Under the pieces are notes generated by a model. The model saw only the letters and a list, made by a program, of their open reading frames with translations. It searched no databases and was not told the DNA's origin. Of a DNA stretch of 64,000 bases, positions 17,558 to 29,730 are shown one piece after another. Positions within the stretch are counted from its first letter, which is position 1. Every line of letters begins with the position of its first letter. Made by a program: the position numbers and the translations under genes. The stretch lies in the NCBI RefSeq assembly GCF_023806565.1, contig NZ_JAMTDV010000066.1, positions 62,001-126,000 of the forward strand, in the 5' to 3' direction. Source of the DNA: Accumulibacter sp. Its GTDB lineage: Bacteria; Pseudomonadota; Gammaproteobacteria; Burkholderiales; Rhodocyclaceae.

Positions 17558-17646
17558 GCGTCTTTCATCTGCTCGGCGGCGGTGTCGCAGTCGCCCTGCT
17601 GATCTACCTGATCCTGGCATTGCTCCACCCGGAGGATTTCTCATGA
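17554..17646 (+). CDS. kdpF: KdpF, small stabilising subunit of the K+-transporting ATPase
   Basis: A 30-residue single-helix peptide, [20 protein letters not shown] then [10 protein letters not shown]; the L.PE.F ending is the KdpF hallmark. It has its own GGGAGG site and overlaps both neighbours by four bases (ATGA at each end), a fully coupled chain from the preceding peptide to kdpA. KdpF binds and stabilises the KdpABC complex in the membrane. Confidence 0.92.
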   Translation: MSVFHLLGGGVAVALLIYLILALLHPEDFS

Positions 17647-19430
17647 GCGATCACGCCTGGCTGCTGCTGGGGCTCTACCTGGCAATCCTGCTGCTGCTTG
17701 TACGCCCCGTCGGCGGCTACCTCGCCGACGTCATGGAAGGGCACGGCCTGGCGCCGCGGCTTGGCGGCCGTATCGAGGCGCTGATCTACCGCGTGTGCGG
17801 AATCCGGGCAAATGAAGAAATGGCGTGGCCGGCGTACGCCTTCGCCATCCTGCTGTTCAATGCCCTCGGCGCGCTCGGCGTGTACGCTTTGCAGCGGCTC
17901 CAGCTCTGGCTCCCGGCAAATCCGCAGGCGGTGGCCAACGTCACTCCCGACTCTGCCTTCAACACCGCCATCAGCTTCGCCACCAACACCAACTGGCAGG
18001 GTTACAGTGGCGAGTCGACGATGAGCTACCTGACCCAGATGCTTGGCCTGACGGTGCAGAACTTCCTGTCGGCCGCCACCGGCATCGTCGTCGTCATTGC
18101 CCTGATCCGCGGCTTCGCACGCCATACGGCCGGGACCATCGGCAACGCCTGGGTGGACCTCACCCGGATCACGCTCTATGTGCTGCTGCCGATCTCGTTC
18201 GTCTTCGCCCTCTTCCTCGTCAGCCAGGGCGTGATCCAGAATTTCGATGCCTACCGCGACGTGACCACGCTGGAAGTGACGCAATACGACAACCCGCGGC
18301 TCGACGCGGCCGGTCAGCCGCTCAAGGACGACGCCGGCAACGCCATCACCGAACCTGCAAGCACGCCGACCCAGACGCTGCCGATGGGCCCGGTCGCCTC
18401 GCAGGAAGCGATCAAGATGCTCGGCACCAACGGCGGCGGCTTTTTCAATGCCAACTCGGCACATCCCTACGAAAACCCCACGCCGCTGAGCAATTTCGTC
18501 CAGATGTTGGCGATCTTCCTGATTCCCGGCGCCCTGTGCCTGACTTTCGGCCGCATGGTCGGCGACACTCGCCAGGGCTGGGCGGTCCTCGCGGCAATGA
18601 CGCTGATCTTCGTGCTCATGGCGGTGATCGCGATGCACTACGAGGCGCAGGGCAATCCGCTGCTCGGCAAGCTCGGCGTCGACCCCGGCGCCGGCAACAT
18701 GGAAGGCAAGGAAACTCGCTTCGGCATCGCGGATTCCGGACTGTTCGCGACGATCACGACGCTCGCCTCGTGCGGCGCGGTCAACGCGATGCACGATTCC
18801 TTCACGCCAATGGGAGGCTTCGTGCCCTTGTGGAACATGATGCTCGGCGAAGTCGTGTTCGGCGGCGTCGGCTCCGGCCTGTACGGCATGCTGGTGTTCG
18901 CCGTCATGGCGGTGTTCATCGCCGGCCTGATGATCGGGCGCACGCCGGAATACCTGGGTAAGAAGATCGAGGCGTACGAAATGAAAATGGTGGCCATTGC
19001 CATTCTCGTCACGCCGCTGCTGGCGCTGCTCGGCACCGCCATCGCCGTGATGGCGACGGACGGTGTCGCCGGCATCGCGAATCCCGGTGCGCATGGCTTC
19101 TCGGAAATCCTCTACGCCTTCACCTCGGCCGCCAACAACAATGGCAGCGCTTTCGCCGGCCTTTCGGCGAACACGCCCTTCTACAACGTGACGACGGCGA
19201 TTGCCATGTGGTTCGGGCGCTTCGGCGTGATCGTGCCGGTACTGGCCCTCGCCGGCAGCCTGGCGGCCAAGAAGCGCATCGCCGTCACCACCGGCACGAT
19301 GCCGACGCACGGACCGTTGTTCGTCACCCTGCTGATCGGCACGGTCGTGCTGGTCGGCGCACTGAACTATGTCCCGGCGCTCGCGCTGGGTCCGGTGATC
19401 GAGCAGCTGGTGCTCCATACTGCCAACTGA
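17643..19430 (+). CDS. kdpA: KdpA, K+-binding translocating subunit
   Basis: The channel-like subunit that selects K+ for the high-affinity KdpFABC pump, in the inner membrane. At 595 residues it has the usual length and many hydrophobic segments. The four pore-loop signatures are visible, including [43 protein letters not shown] and [13 protein letters not shown]. The ATG at 17643 follows GGAGG and overlaps kdpF. kdpB begins 16 bp downstream. Confidence 0.97.
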   Translation: MSDHAWLLLGLYLAILLLLVRPVGGYLADVMEGHGLAPRLGGRIEALIYRVCGIRANEEMAWPAYAFAILLFNALGALGVYALQRLQLWLPANPQAVANVTPDSAFNTAISFATNTNWQGYSGESTMSYLTQMLGLTVQNFLSAATGIVVVIALIRGFARHTAGTIGNAWVDLTRITLYVLLPISFVFALFLVSQGVIQNFDAYRDVTTLEVTQYDNPRLDAAGQPLKDDAGNAITEPASTPTQTLPMGPVASQEAIKMLGTNGGGFFNANSAHPYENPTPLSNFVQMLAIFLIPGALCLTFGRMVGDTRQGWAVLAAMTLIFVLMAVIAMHYEAQGNPLLGKLGVDPGAGNMEGKETRFGIADSGLFATITTLASCGAVNAMHDSFTPMGGFVPLWNMMLGEVVFGGVGSGLYGMLVFAVMAVFIAGLMIGRTPEYLGKKIEAYEMKMVAIAILVTPLLALLGTAIAVMATDGVAGIANPGAHGFSEILYAFTSAANNNGSAFAGLSANTPFYNVTTAIAMWFGRFGVIVPVLALAGSLAAKKRIAVTTGTMPTHGPLFVTLLIGTVVLVGALNYVPALALGPVIEQLVLHTAN

Positions 19431-19446
19431 GCGCAAGGAGAAGAAA

Positions 19447-21513
19447 ATGTCCCACAAGAAGCTTGCGATGTTCGACCCCGTGCTGCTCAAACCGGCCACT
19501 CTCGACGCCTTCAGGAAACTCGACCCGCGCGTGCAGTGGCGCAACCCGGTGATGTTCGTCGTCTATGTCGGCAGCCTGCTGACCACCGCGTTGTGGATCC
19601 AGGCACTGGCCGGCGAGGGAGAAGCGCCGGCCGGCTTCATTCTCGCAGTCGCCCTATGGCTGTGGTTCACGGTGCTCTTCGCCAACTTTGCCGAGGCGCT
19701 GGCCGAGGGTCGCAGCAAGGCGCAGGCGGCGTCGCTGCGCGGCCTGAAACAGGAAACACTGGCCAAGAAACTGCGGGCGCCACATGCGGCGAGAGTGTGG
19801 ACCCAGGTTGCCGCCAGCGAGTTGCGCAAGGGCGACCTGGTGCTGGTGGAGGCCGGCGAGATCATCCCTGCCGATGGCGAGGTGATCGAGGGTGTCGCAT
19901 CGGTCGATGAATCGGCGATCACCGGCGAATCCGCGCCGGTGATCCGCGAATCCGGTGGCGACTTCTCGGCGGTCACTGGCGGAACGCGCGTGCTCTCCGA
20001 CTGGATCGTCGCCAGGGTCACGACCAACCCCGGCGAAACGTTCGTCGACCGCATGATCGCCATGGTCGAAAATGCGAAACGCCAGAAGACGCCGAACGAG
20101 ATTGCCCTGACCATCCTGCTGGTGGCGCTGACGATCGTCTTTCTAGGCGTGACGGTGACACTGCTGCCTTACTCGATGTTCAGCGTCGCAGTCGCCGGGG
20201 CAGGCTCGCCGATCACCATCACCGTGCTCGTCGCACTGCTCGTCTGCCTGATCCCGACCACCATCGCCGGTCTGCTGTCGGCCATCGGGGTCGCCGGCAT
20301 GAGCCGCATGTTGCAGGCGAACGTCATCGCCACTTCCGGCCGGGCCGTCGAGGCTGCCGGCGACGTAGACGTGCTGCTGCTGGACAAGACCGGCACGATC
20401 ACGCTGGGCAACCGGCAGGCGTCCGCCTTCCTGCCGGTCGAAGGGGTGAGCGAAGCCGAGCTTGCCGACGCCGCGCAGCTCGCGTCGCTGGCGGACGAAA
20501 CCCCCGAAGGCCGCAGCATCGTCGTTCTTGCCAAGGAGAAGTTCAATCTGCGCGAACGTGACATTCACGCGCTCGCTGCCAGCTTCGTGCATTTCTCCGC
20601 GCATACCCGGATGAGCGGCGTCGATCTGGGCGATCGCCAGATCCGCAAGGGTGCCGCGACGGCGGTTCGCGAGCACGTCGAATCCCATGGCGGCAGCTTC
20701 CCGGCTTCGCTGTCGCTCACCGTCACCGAGGTGGCCCGACGCGGCAGCACGCCGCTGGTGGTTGCCGACGGCCGGCGGGTGCTCGGCGTCGTCGAACTCA
20801 AGGATGTCGTCAAGGGAGGGATCAAGGAACGCTTTGCCGAACTCCGTCGCATGGGAATCCGGACCGTGATGATCACCGGAGACAATCGCCTGACTGCCGC
20901 CGCCATCGCCGCCGAGGCCGGGGTCGACGACTTCCTCGCCGAGGCGACGCCGGAAGCCAAGCTGGCACTGATCCGCCAGCATCAGTCGGAAGGTCGTCTG
21001 GTGGCAATGACCGGCGACGGAACCAACGATGCGCCGGCGCTGGCCCAGGCCGACGTGGCGGTGGCCATGAACACCGGCACGCAGGCGGCAAAGGAAGCCG
21101 GCAACATGGTTGATCTCGATTCCAACCCGACCAAGCTGATCGAGATCGTCGAAACCGGCAAGCAGATGCTGATGACGCGTGGTTCGCTCACCACTTTCAG
21201 CATCGCCAACGACGTCGCCAAATATTTCGCGATCATACCGGCTGCGTTCATCACCACCTATCCACAACTCGCGGCACTGAACGTCATGGCGCTTGCCAGC
21301 CCGGCCTCGGCGATTCTCTCGGCGGTAATCTTCAACGCACTGATCATCATGCTGCTGATCCCGCTGGCCCTCAAGGGAGTCCGTTACCGGCCCCTCGGCG
21401 CCGCCGTGCTGCTGCGCCGCAACCTGCTGGTCTACGGTCTCGGCGGCCTGCTTGCACCGTTCGTAGGCATCAAGCTGATCGACCTGGTCCTCGCCAGCGC
21501 CGGGCTGGCTTGA
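19447..21513 (+). CDS. kdpB: KdpB, P-type ATPase subunit
   Basis: Catalytic subunit that hydrolyses ATP to drive K+ import. The phosphorylation motif DKTGTIT starts at Asp313, the TGES actuator motif reads AITGESAPV, and the hinge motif [17 protein letters not shown] is intact. The 688 residues match KdpB length, with membrane helices at both ends. It follows kdpA by 16 bp with a GGAG site and precedes kdpC by 15 bp. Confidence 0.97.
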   Translation: MSHKKLAMFDPVLLKPATLDAFRKLDPRVQWRNPVMFVVYVGSLLTTALWIQALAGEGEAPAGFILAVALWLWFTVLFANFAEALAEGRSKAQAASLRGLKQETLAKKLRAPHAARVWTQVAASELRKGDLVLVEAGEIIPADGEVIEGVASVDESAITGESAPVIRESGGDFSAVTGGTRVLSDWIVARVTTNPGETFVDRMIAMVENAKRQKTPNEIALTILLVALTIVFLGVTVTLLPYSMFSVAVAGAGSPITITVLVALLVCLIPTTIAGLLSAIGVAGMSRMLQANVIATSGRAVEAAGDVDVLLLDKTGTITLGNRQASAFLPVEGVSEAELADAAQLASLADETPEGRSIVVLAKEKFNLRERDIHALAASFVHFSAHTRMSGVDLGDRQIRKGAATAVREHVESHGGSFPASLSLTVTEVARRGSTPLVVADGRRVLGVVELKDVVKGGIKERFAELRRMGIRTVMITGDNRLTAAAIAAEAGVDDFLAEATPEAKLALIRQHQSEGRLVAMTGDGTNDAPALAQADVAVAMNTGTQAAKEAGNMVDLDSNPTKLIEIVETGKQMLMTRGSLTTFSIANDVAKYFAIIPAAFITTYPQLAALNVMALASPASAILSAVIFNALIIMLLIPLALKGVRYRPLGAAVLLRRNLLVYGLGGLLAPFVGIKLIDLVLASAGLA

Positions 21514-21528
21514 GAATTGGAGAACCTC

Positions 21529-22101
21529 ATGAAGCATCTCTTGCGTCCCGCCATCAGCCTGTTCTTGCTGCTGTCCCTCGTCACCGGCATTGCCTACCCG
21601 CTCGCCGTCACCGGCGTCGCGCAAACGCTGTGGCCCGATGCCGCCGGCGGCAGCGTCCTCGTTCGCAGCGGCGTGCCGGTCGGATCCCGCCTGATCGGCC
21701 AGAACTTTGCCGAAGCGAAACATTTCTGGGGCAGGCCGTCGGCAACGTCGCCGCAGCCGTACAACGGTACCGCCTCCGGCGGCTCCAACCTGGGCCCGCT
21801 CAATCCGGCGCTGGTCGACGCAGTCCGTAGTCGAATCGCGGCGCTCAGGGCGTCCGACCCCGACAACCACCAAACGATTCCCGCCGATCTGGTCACTGCC
21901 TCGGCCAGCGGTCTCGATCCGCACATCAGCCCGGCCGCCGCCCGCTATCAGCTCGAACGCGTCGCCCGGGAGCGCGATCTGCCGCTGGAGCGACTGGACG
22001 CGATCATCGATGCGTATACGGAAAATCGGCAGTGGGGTATTTTTGGTGAACCGCGAGTCAATGTGCTCAAACTCAACCTGGCGCTCGACGGCGAGCGCTG
22101 A
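21529..22101 (+). CDS. kdpC: KdpC, accessory subunit
   Basis: Inner-membrane-anchored subunit with a large periplasmic domain that raises K+ and ATP affinity of the Kdp complex. The 190-residue protein has one N-terminal helix (LLRPAISLFLLLSLVTGIAY), then family motifs GSRLIGQNF, FWGRPSAT, SGGSNLGP and DPHISPAAA. The ATG at 21529 follows GGAG; an upstream in-frame start at 21517 is less likely. A non-kdp gene follows before kdpD. Confidence 0.96.
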   Translation: MKHLLRPAISLFLLLSLVTGIAYPLAVTGVAQTLWPDAAGGSVLVRSGVPVGSRLIGQNFAEAKHFWGRPSATSPQPYNGTASGGSNLGPLNPALVDAVRSRIAALRASDPDNHQTIPADLVTASASGLDPHISPAAARYQLERVARERDLPLERLDAIIDAYTENRQWGIFGEPRVNVLKLNLALDGER

Positions 22102-22121
22102 GCTGGCAGAAGGAGATCCAA

Positions 22122-22460
22122 ATGAAACGAAGTCTTTGCTGGGTGTGCGCGGCGTTCGCCTGCGGCACTGCCCAAGCGGCGGGATTTTTCCACGACCGTG
22201 ATGCACTGGAAGAACTCCGCCTGGCGTACGACAGCAACAACCCGAAGATCAAGGCGGCCTATTTCCGTGGATACGTGGCTGGTGTCGCCGACAGCGTGCA
22301 CGGCAGTACCTGGTGTCCGTCCGACAAGGTGAGTCCCGAACGGACTTACTGGCTGGTCTCGAAGTATCTGAAGGACCATCCGGCGAACACCGCCAGGCAG
22401 GATGCGGCGGAGGCGGTGATGACCGCACTCGGTGCCGCATTCCCCTGCCCGAGCAAGTGA
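22122..22460 (+). CDS. Rap1a/Tai-like secreted small protein inside the kdp operon
   Basis: A 112-residue protein with a signal peptide (MKRSLCWVCAAFACGTAQAA) and a mature domain with the pattern GYVAGVADS ... WCPSDKV ... KYLKDHPANTARQDAAEAVM and a final FPCPSK. This resembles the Rap1a/Tai immunity-type fold, a small helical periplasmic domain with a conserved cysteine pair. Despite the name, most homologues are not next to a toxin. Its stop overlaps the GTG start of kdpD by four bases, so it is a true member of the operon. A role in sensing or in stabilising the KdpD input in the periplasm is only a guess. Confidence 0.72.
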   Translation: MKRSLCWVCAAFACGTAQAAGFFHDRDALEELRLAYDSNNPKIKAAYFRGYVAGVADSVHGSTWCPSDKVSPERTYWLVSKYLKDHPANTARQDAAEAVMTALGAAFPCPSK

Positions 22461-25180
22461 ACGGTCGCCGCCCGGATCCGGACCAACTGCTCACTCGCAT
22501 CAAGGAGGAGGAAGCGCGCGCCGCGCGCGGCAAGCTCAAGATTTTCTTCGGCGCCTCGGCCGGCGTCGGCAAGACTTACGGCATGCTATGGGCGGCGCGT
22601 CAGTTGGCGCAGCAGGGGACGGACGTGGTCATCGGCGTCATCGAGACGCACGGCAGGAAAGAGACGCAGGCGCTGGTCGATGGCTTCGAGCGACTGCCCC
22701 TCCGGGATATCGTCCATCGTGGCATGCTGCTGCGGGAGTTCGACATCGATGGTGCGCTGGCGCGCCAGCCGGCGTTGATCCTGGTCGACGAACTGGCGCA
22801 TTCGAACGTCGCCGGTTCGCGCCACCCCAAGCGCTGGCAGGACGTCGAAGAACTTCTCTCGGCGGGAATCGACGTCTACTCGACGGTGAATGTGCAGCAC
22901 CTCGAGACGCTCAACGACGTCGTCGGACGCATCACCGGCATCCGCGTCGGGGAAACTGTCCCCGACCATGTCTTCGACGCCGCCGACGAAGTCGTCCTGG
23001 TCGACCTGCCGCCCGACGAGCTCTTGCAGCGACTCAGGGAAGGCAAGGTCTACCTGCCGCAACAGGCCGAACGCGCGATCCAGAACTTTTTCCGCAAGGG
23101 CAACCTGATCGCGCTGCGCGAGCTGGCGCTGCGCCGCACGGCCGATCGCGTCGACAGCCAGATGATCGCCTATCGGCGCGATCGGGCGGTCGCGCCAGTC
23201 TGGCAGACGCGCGAATCGCTGCTCGCGTGCATCGGTCCGCAGACCGACGGCGACCGCATCATCCGCAGCGCCGCGCGCATCGCGACCAGACTCGACGTAC
23301 CCTGGCACGTGATCTACGTCGAAACGCCCGAGCTGCAGCATCTCGGGGACGGCCGGCGGCAACGCATCCTGAAAAATCTGAAGCTGGCGCAGGACATGGG
23401 GGCGGAAACTGCCAGCCTTTCCGGCAGCGACGCGGTAGACACGATCATCGCTTACGCGCGCGACCACAACCTGGCGAAGGTCGTCGTCGGGCGCGGCCAC
23501 CGGAAATTCCGGCTGCCTTGGCTGGGCTCGTTCGCCGACCGCATCGGCCGACTTGCGTCCGACCTCGACGTCATCCAGGTGGCTCGCGAGGACGGCCCTT
23601 CCGACCACGGTCGAGAAGGGCCGACCGACAGCTCGCTGCTCGACCGCCTGTCGGCGCCGTGGCGATCGTTCGTGATGAGCGCCGTCCTGTGCACGCTGGC
23701 GACACTGGTCGCGATGCCGCTGCATGCGATCTTCGATCTCGCCAACATCGCGATGCTGTTCCTGCTCGCCGTCGTCCTGGCCGCCGTGCGCTACGGCCTT
23801 GGCCCGGCGATCGCGGCTTCTTTCCTCAACGTCGCCGCTTTCGACTTCTTCTTCGTGCCGCCGCGCTTTTCCTTCGCGGTGGGTGACGTGCAGTACCTGA
23901 TGACCTTTGCGGTGATGCTCGCCGTCGGCCTGATCACCGCCAAGCTGACCGCGGGGCTCAAGTTTCAGGCACGCGTCGCCAGGGTCCGCGAGCAGCGCGT
24001 GCGGGCGCTCTACGAAATGTCGCGCGACCTTTCGGGCGCGCTGATGCCCGAGCAGATCGCGGAAATCTGCCAGCGCTTCGCGGAAAAGGTCTTTTCCGCG
24101 TGTGCCGCCATCGTCGTCGCCGATGACGACAACCAGCTGCGCCACCCCGTCGACGTTCCCGGTGGCGTGCCGCCGATCGACCCCGCGATCTGTCAGTGGG
24201 CTTTCGACCACGGCACCGAGGCCGGCTGCGGTACGGACACGCTGGCCGGCAGCCCGCTGTTGTACGTGCCGCTCGCCGCACCGATGCGCACGCGTGGTGT
24301 GCTGGCGCTGCAGCCGCAGGATCCACAGCGGCTGATGGCACCCGAGCAACGGCGCTTGCTGGACACCTTCGCGCGCCTCATCGCCATCGCTCTCGAACGC
24401 GTGCATTATGTGAGTGTGGCGCAGACGACGACCGTACAGATGGAATCGGAACGCTTGCGCAATTCGCTGCTCTCGGCGATTTCGCATGATCTGCGAACCC
24501 CGCTCTCGGCGCTCGTTGGTCTCGCCGATTCGCTGTTTCTGACGCAACCGCCGCCAACGGCACAGCAGGCCGAAATTGCCGGCTCGATGCGCGAGGAAGT
24601 GCTGCGCATGAACTCGCAGGTCAACAACCTGCTCGACATGGCGCGTCTGCAGGCCGGCGCCGTCAGGCTAAACCGGCAGTGGCAGCCACTCGAAGAGGTC
24701 GTCGGCAGTGCGACCAAGGCGATGGCAAGCGTCCTCGCGCAACATCGGCTGTCGGTGCGCCTCCCCGAGGATCTGCCGCTGCTCGAATTCGATGCCGTGC
24801 TGATCGAACGCGTGCTGGTGAATCTGCTCGACAATGCGGCGAAATATACGCCGTCCGGCAGCCTGATCGAGGTCGGCGCGGCGCCCGGTGCGCGTGACCA
24901 TATCGACGTCTGGGTCGAGGATGATGGCCCAGGCTTGCCGGCAGGACGCGAGGAACAGATCTTCCAGAAATTCGAGCGCGGGCGGAAGGAAAGCACGACT
25001 CCCGGCGTCGGTCTCGGGCTGGCGATCTGCCGCGCCATCGTCGAAGCACACGGGGGCAACATCAGCGCCGGCAAGCGGGCGAACGGTGGCGCACGTTTTG
25101 TTTTTTCGCTGCCACGTGGAAAACCTCCGCTGGTCGAGGTGGACGACGAAGGCGCGATTGCGGAAGAGATTCACTGGTGA
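22457..25180 (+). CDS. kdpD: KdpD, K+/osmotic sensor histidine kinase
   Basis: Membrane kinase controlling kdp expression. The 907 residues are in the canonical order: N-terminal KdpD domain with Walker A GASAGVGKTYGML, a universal-stress-like domain (about residues 250-370), a DUF4118 four-helix membrane block (about 400-510), a GAF-like segment, HisKA with ISHDLRTPLSAL (His677) and an HATPase domain with VEDDGPGLPAGR and GVGLGLAIC. The GTG at 22457 is chosen because it overlaps the preceding stop (GTGA) and begins just before the conserved RPDPDQLL segment. kdpE overlaps its end by four bases. Confidence 0.96.
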   Translation: MNGRRPDPDQLLTRIKEEEARAARGKLKIFFGASAGVGKTYGMLWAARQLAQQGTDVVIGVIETHGRKETQALVDGFERLPLRDIVHRGMLLREFDIDGALARQPALILVDELAHSNVAGSRHPKRWQDVEELLSAGIDVYSTVNVQHLETLNDVVGRITGIRVGETVPDHVFDAADEVVLVDLPPDELLQRLREGKVYLPQQAERAIQNFFRKGNLIALRELALRRTADRVDSQMIAYRRDRAVAPVWQTRESLLACIGPQTDGDRIIRSAARIATRLDVPWHVIYVETPELQHLGDGRRQRILKNLKLAQDMGAETASLSGSDAVDTIIAYARDHNLAKVVVGRGHRKFRLPWLGSFADRIGRLASDLDVIQVAREDGPSDHGREGPTDSSLLDRLSAPWRSFVMSAVLCTLATLVAMPLHAIFDLANIAMLFLLAVVLAAVRYGLGPAIAASFLNVAAFDFFFVPPRFSFAVGDVQYLMTFAVMLAVGLITAKLTAGLKFQARVARVREQRVRALYEMSRDLSGALMPEQIAEICQRFAEKVFSACAAIVVADDDNQLRHPVDVPGGVPPIDPAICQWAFDHGTEAGCGTDTLAGSPLLYVPLAAPMRTRGVLALQPQDPQRLMAPEQRRLLDTFARLIAIALERVHYVSVAQTTTVQMESERLRNSLLSAISHDLRTPLSALVGLADSLFLTQPPPTAQQAEIAGSMREEVLRMNSQVNNLLDMARLQAGAVRLNRQWQPLEEVVGSATKAMASVLAQHRLSVRLPEDLPLLEFDAVLIERVLVNLLDNAAKYTPSGSLIEVGAAPGARDHIDVWVEDDGPGLPAGREEQIFQKFERGRKESTTPGVGLGLAICRAIVEAHGGNISAGKRANGGARFVFSLPRGKPPLVEVDDEGAIAEEIHW

Positions 25181-25869
25181 AGGAGGCGAGCCCGATCGTC
25201 ATCGTCGTCGAAGACGAAGCGAAGATTCGGCGCTTCGTCAGGATGTCGCTGGAGTCCGAGGGCTGCCAGGTATACGAGGCCGATTCGGTCAAGCGCGGCC
25301 TGATCGAGACGGCGACCCGCAAACCGGACATGGTCGTGCTCGACCTCGGTTTGCCGGACGGGGACGGAGTGGGCCTCATTCGCGATCTGCGCACCTGGTC
25401 GGACATTCCGGTGATCGTCCTTTCCGCGCGTACCTCGGAAATGGACAAGGTGGAAGCACTCGACGCTGGTGCCGACGACTACCTCATCAAGCCCTTTGGC
25501 ACGGCAGAACTGCTGGCGCGGGTGCGCGCCCAGCTCCGCCGCCGGACACGCGCGCCCGGATCTGCGACCAGCATCCTGGAGTTCGGGAAAATTCGCGTCG
25601 ATTTCAGTCGCCGCACCGTCGAGCGCGACGGCGAGCCACTGCATCTGACGCCGATTGAGCATCGACTGCTGGCCTATCTCGCGAACAATGCGGACAGCGT
25701 TCTCACGCATCGCCAGCTGCTGAAAAATGTGTGGGGGCCGGGACACGTGGAAGATGCCCATTATGTCCGCGTCTACATGGCGCACCTGCGCAAGAAGATC
25801 GAGGACGACCCGTCGCAGCCCCGGCACATTCTGACCGAAGCCGGCATCGGCTACCGCTTCGTGATCTGA
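25177..25869 (+). CDS. kdpE: KdpE, OmpR-type response regulator
   Basis: Response regulator paired with KdpD that activates the kdp operon. A 230-residue protein with a receiver domain (acceptor Asp56 in VLDLGLPDGDG, signalling Lys in LIKPFG) and a C-terminal winged helix (LTPIEHRLLAYLA ... VRVYMAHLRKKIEDD ... GIGYRFVI). It starts with GTG overlapping kdpD by four bases, so all nine kdp-linked genes form one transcription unit. Confidence 0.96.
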   Translation: MKEASPIVIVVEDEAKIRRFVRMSLESEGCQVYEADSVKRGLIETATRKPDMVVLDLGLPDGDGVGLIRDLRTWSDIPVIVLSARTSEMDKVEALDAGADDYLIKPFGTAELLARVRAQLRRRTRAPGSATSILEFGKIRVDFSRRTVERDGEPLHLTPIEHRLLAYLANNADSVLTHRQLLKNVWGPGHVEDAHYVRVYMAHLRKKIEDDPSQPRHILTEAGIGYRFVI

Positions 25870-26275
25870 CCGCGCAGCGCCGCAAGCCCGCCCGGACGCG
25901 CACCCGATCCCCTCCCGGCAACGACGGATCGGTACCACTCGGTGGCTCGCCCTGCGCGATGCCCGCGTCTCCTCGTGACACCGTCCTGCGACCGAAGAGG
26001 CTCGCGCGCACCGGCCGCCGATTTGCCAGGGAGAAGACCACGGCATCGCGGGGTCTTTGATAAATCCGGCGTTTGATGCGAAGATTCGGGGCACGCCAGT
26101 TCCTTGCCGAATCTCGGGTACTCGTTCTTCGACCGGCAACGTTCTCGCCTATCGGGCCCACCCGCGTTGACCGTGTCAGAACTCCTGAAAGCATGCGCCT
26201 CACCGAATATTCTCCAGTTCCTCGAGTCAACCGGGACCTTCGACCTGACCCAATCGTGTGCCCGGAGAAACTTCC
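25870..26275. other. intergenic region before glucokinase
   Basis: About 400 bp without a gene between kdpE and the glycogen cluster. I find neither a clear terminator for kdp nor a well-formed sigma-70 promoter; TTTGATAAAT near 26055 could be a -10-like element. Its base composition is slightly less GC-rich towards the glk gene. Confidence 0.4.
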
Positions 26276-27241
26276 TTGAGTCCTCCCACCATGCTGGTTG
26301 CCGACGTCGGTGGCACGCGCGCCCGCTTTGCCCTGCTCGACGAGTCGGGCTCACCCGCTCAGGTACGCATTCTCGCGGTGGCCGACTTTGCGAGTCCGGT
26401 CGAGGCGATCCGTGCCTACCTCGCGGACCTTGGCGGTGCGGCCCCGGAAGCAGCAGCGATCGCACTGGCGGCGCCAGTTCATGACGAAGTGATACGGCTG
26501 ACCAACGGCGCCTGGACCTTCGCCCGCGCGGAGATCAGCGAACAACTCGGCCTGCAGCGCCTGCTCCTGCTCAACGACTTCACCGCGCTCGCACTGGCAG
26601 TGCCACACCTCGCTGACGACGAGCTCTACCAGGTGGGCACGGGCCTGCCGGTAGCGTCGGCGACGAAGGGGGTGATCGGCCCCGGCACCGGTCTCGGCGT
26701 CTCGGGAGTGTTGTTCGATCGCGGGCGCTGGCTGGCGCTGACCGGCGAAGGCGGTCATTGTTCGCTGGCACCGGCCGACGAACGCGAGTCGGCAATTCTT
26801 GCCCATGCCTGGCGCGAATTCGACCATGTTTCCGCCGAACGCCTGCTTTCGGGCAGCGGCCTGCCCTTGCTGCACCGCCTGGTTGCCGCAGTCGACGGTC
26901 GTCGCTGCGAGCCGTGGACGACCGCTGAGATCGTCGCACGCGCTGTCGCCGGTACTGACGTTCAGTGCCGGGCGGTGATCGAAACCTTCTGCGCGATGCT
27001 CGGCACCGTGGCGGGAAATCTTGCGCTGACGCTGGGCGCCCGCGGCGGTGTCTATATCGGCGGTGGTATCATTCCGCGCTTGGGCGAACTGTTCGAGAGA
27101 TCGGCTTTTCGTGCGCGTTTCGAGGCCAAGGGGCGCTTTGCTTCCTACTTGGCCACAATTCCGACCTATGTAATGCTTTCTCCCACGCCGGCGCTGCTTG
27201 GTGCTGCCCACGCTTTGGCCGAGAGCGGGGATTGTCCATGA
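26276..27241 (+). CDS. glk: glucokinase
   Basis: Phosphorylates glucose with ATP. The ROK-unrelated bacterial Glk family is recognised from VADVGGTRARFALL, LLLNDFTALALAVP, VIGPGTGLGVSGV and GEGGHCSLAP, with the catalytic Asp in LNDF. I take the TTG at 26276 as start because GGAGA lies at proper spacing; ATG at 26291 is the alternative and would lose only five residues. About 320 residues, as usual. It heads the run glk-glgP-glgB-glgX and would return glucose released by glycogen debranching to glycolysis. Confidence 0.93.
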   Translation: MSPPTMLVADVGGTRARFALLDESGSPAQVRILAVADFASPVEAIRAYLADLGGAAPEAAAIALAAPVHDEVIRLTNGAWTFARAEISEQLGLQRLLLLNDFTALALAVPHLADDELYQVGTGLPVASATKGVIGPGTGLGVSGVLFDRGRWLALTGEGGHCSLAPADERESAILAHAWREFDHVSAERLLSGSGLPLLHRLVAAVDGRRCEPWTTAEIVARAVAGTDVQCRAVIETFCAMLGTVAGNLALTLGARGGVYIGGGIIPRLGELFERSAFRARFEAKGRFASYLATIPTYVMLSPTPALLGAAHALAESGDCP

Positions 27242-27263
27242 ACCTTACTGGAGTATCCGCCTG

Positions 27264-29720
<2,457 letters not shown>

Positions 29721-29730
29721 GAAGTCTCCC

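Noticed and set aside
17604-19544. 646-codon open frame antisense to kdpA
   Set aside because: Shadow of kdpA; composition rich in His, Arg, Asp and Gly with no recognisable fold.
22586-24547. 653-codon open frame antisense to kdpD
   Set aside because: Shadow of kdpD, whose domains are unmistakable on the plus strand.
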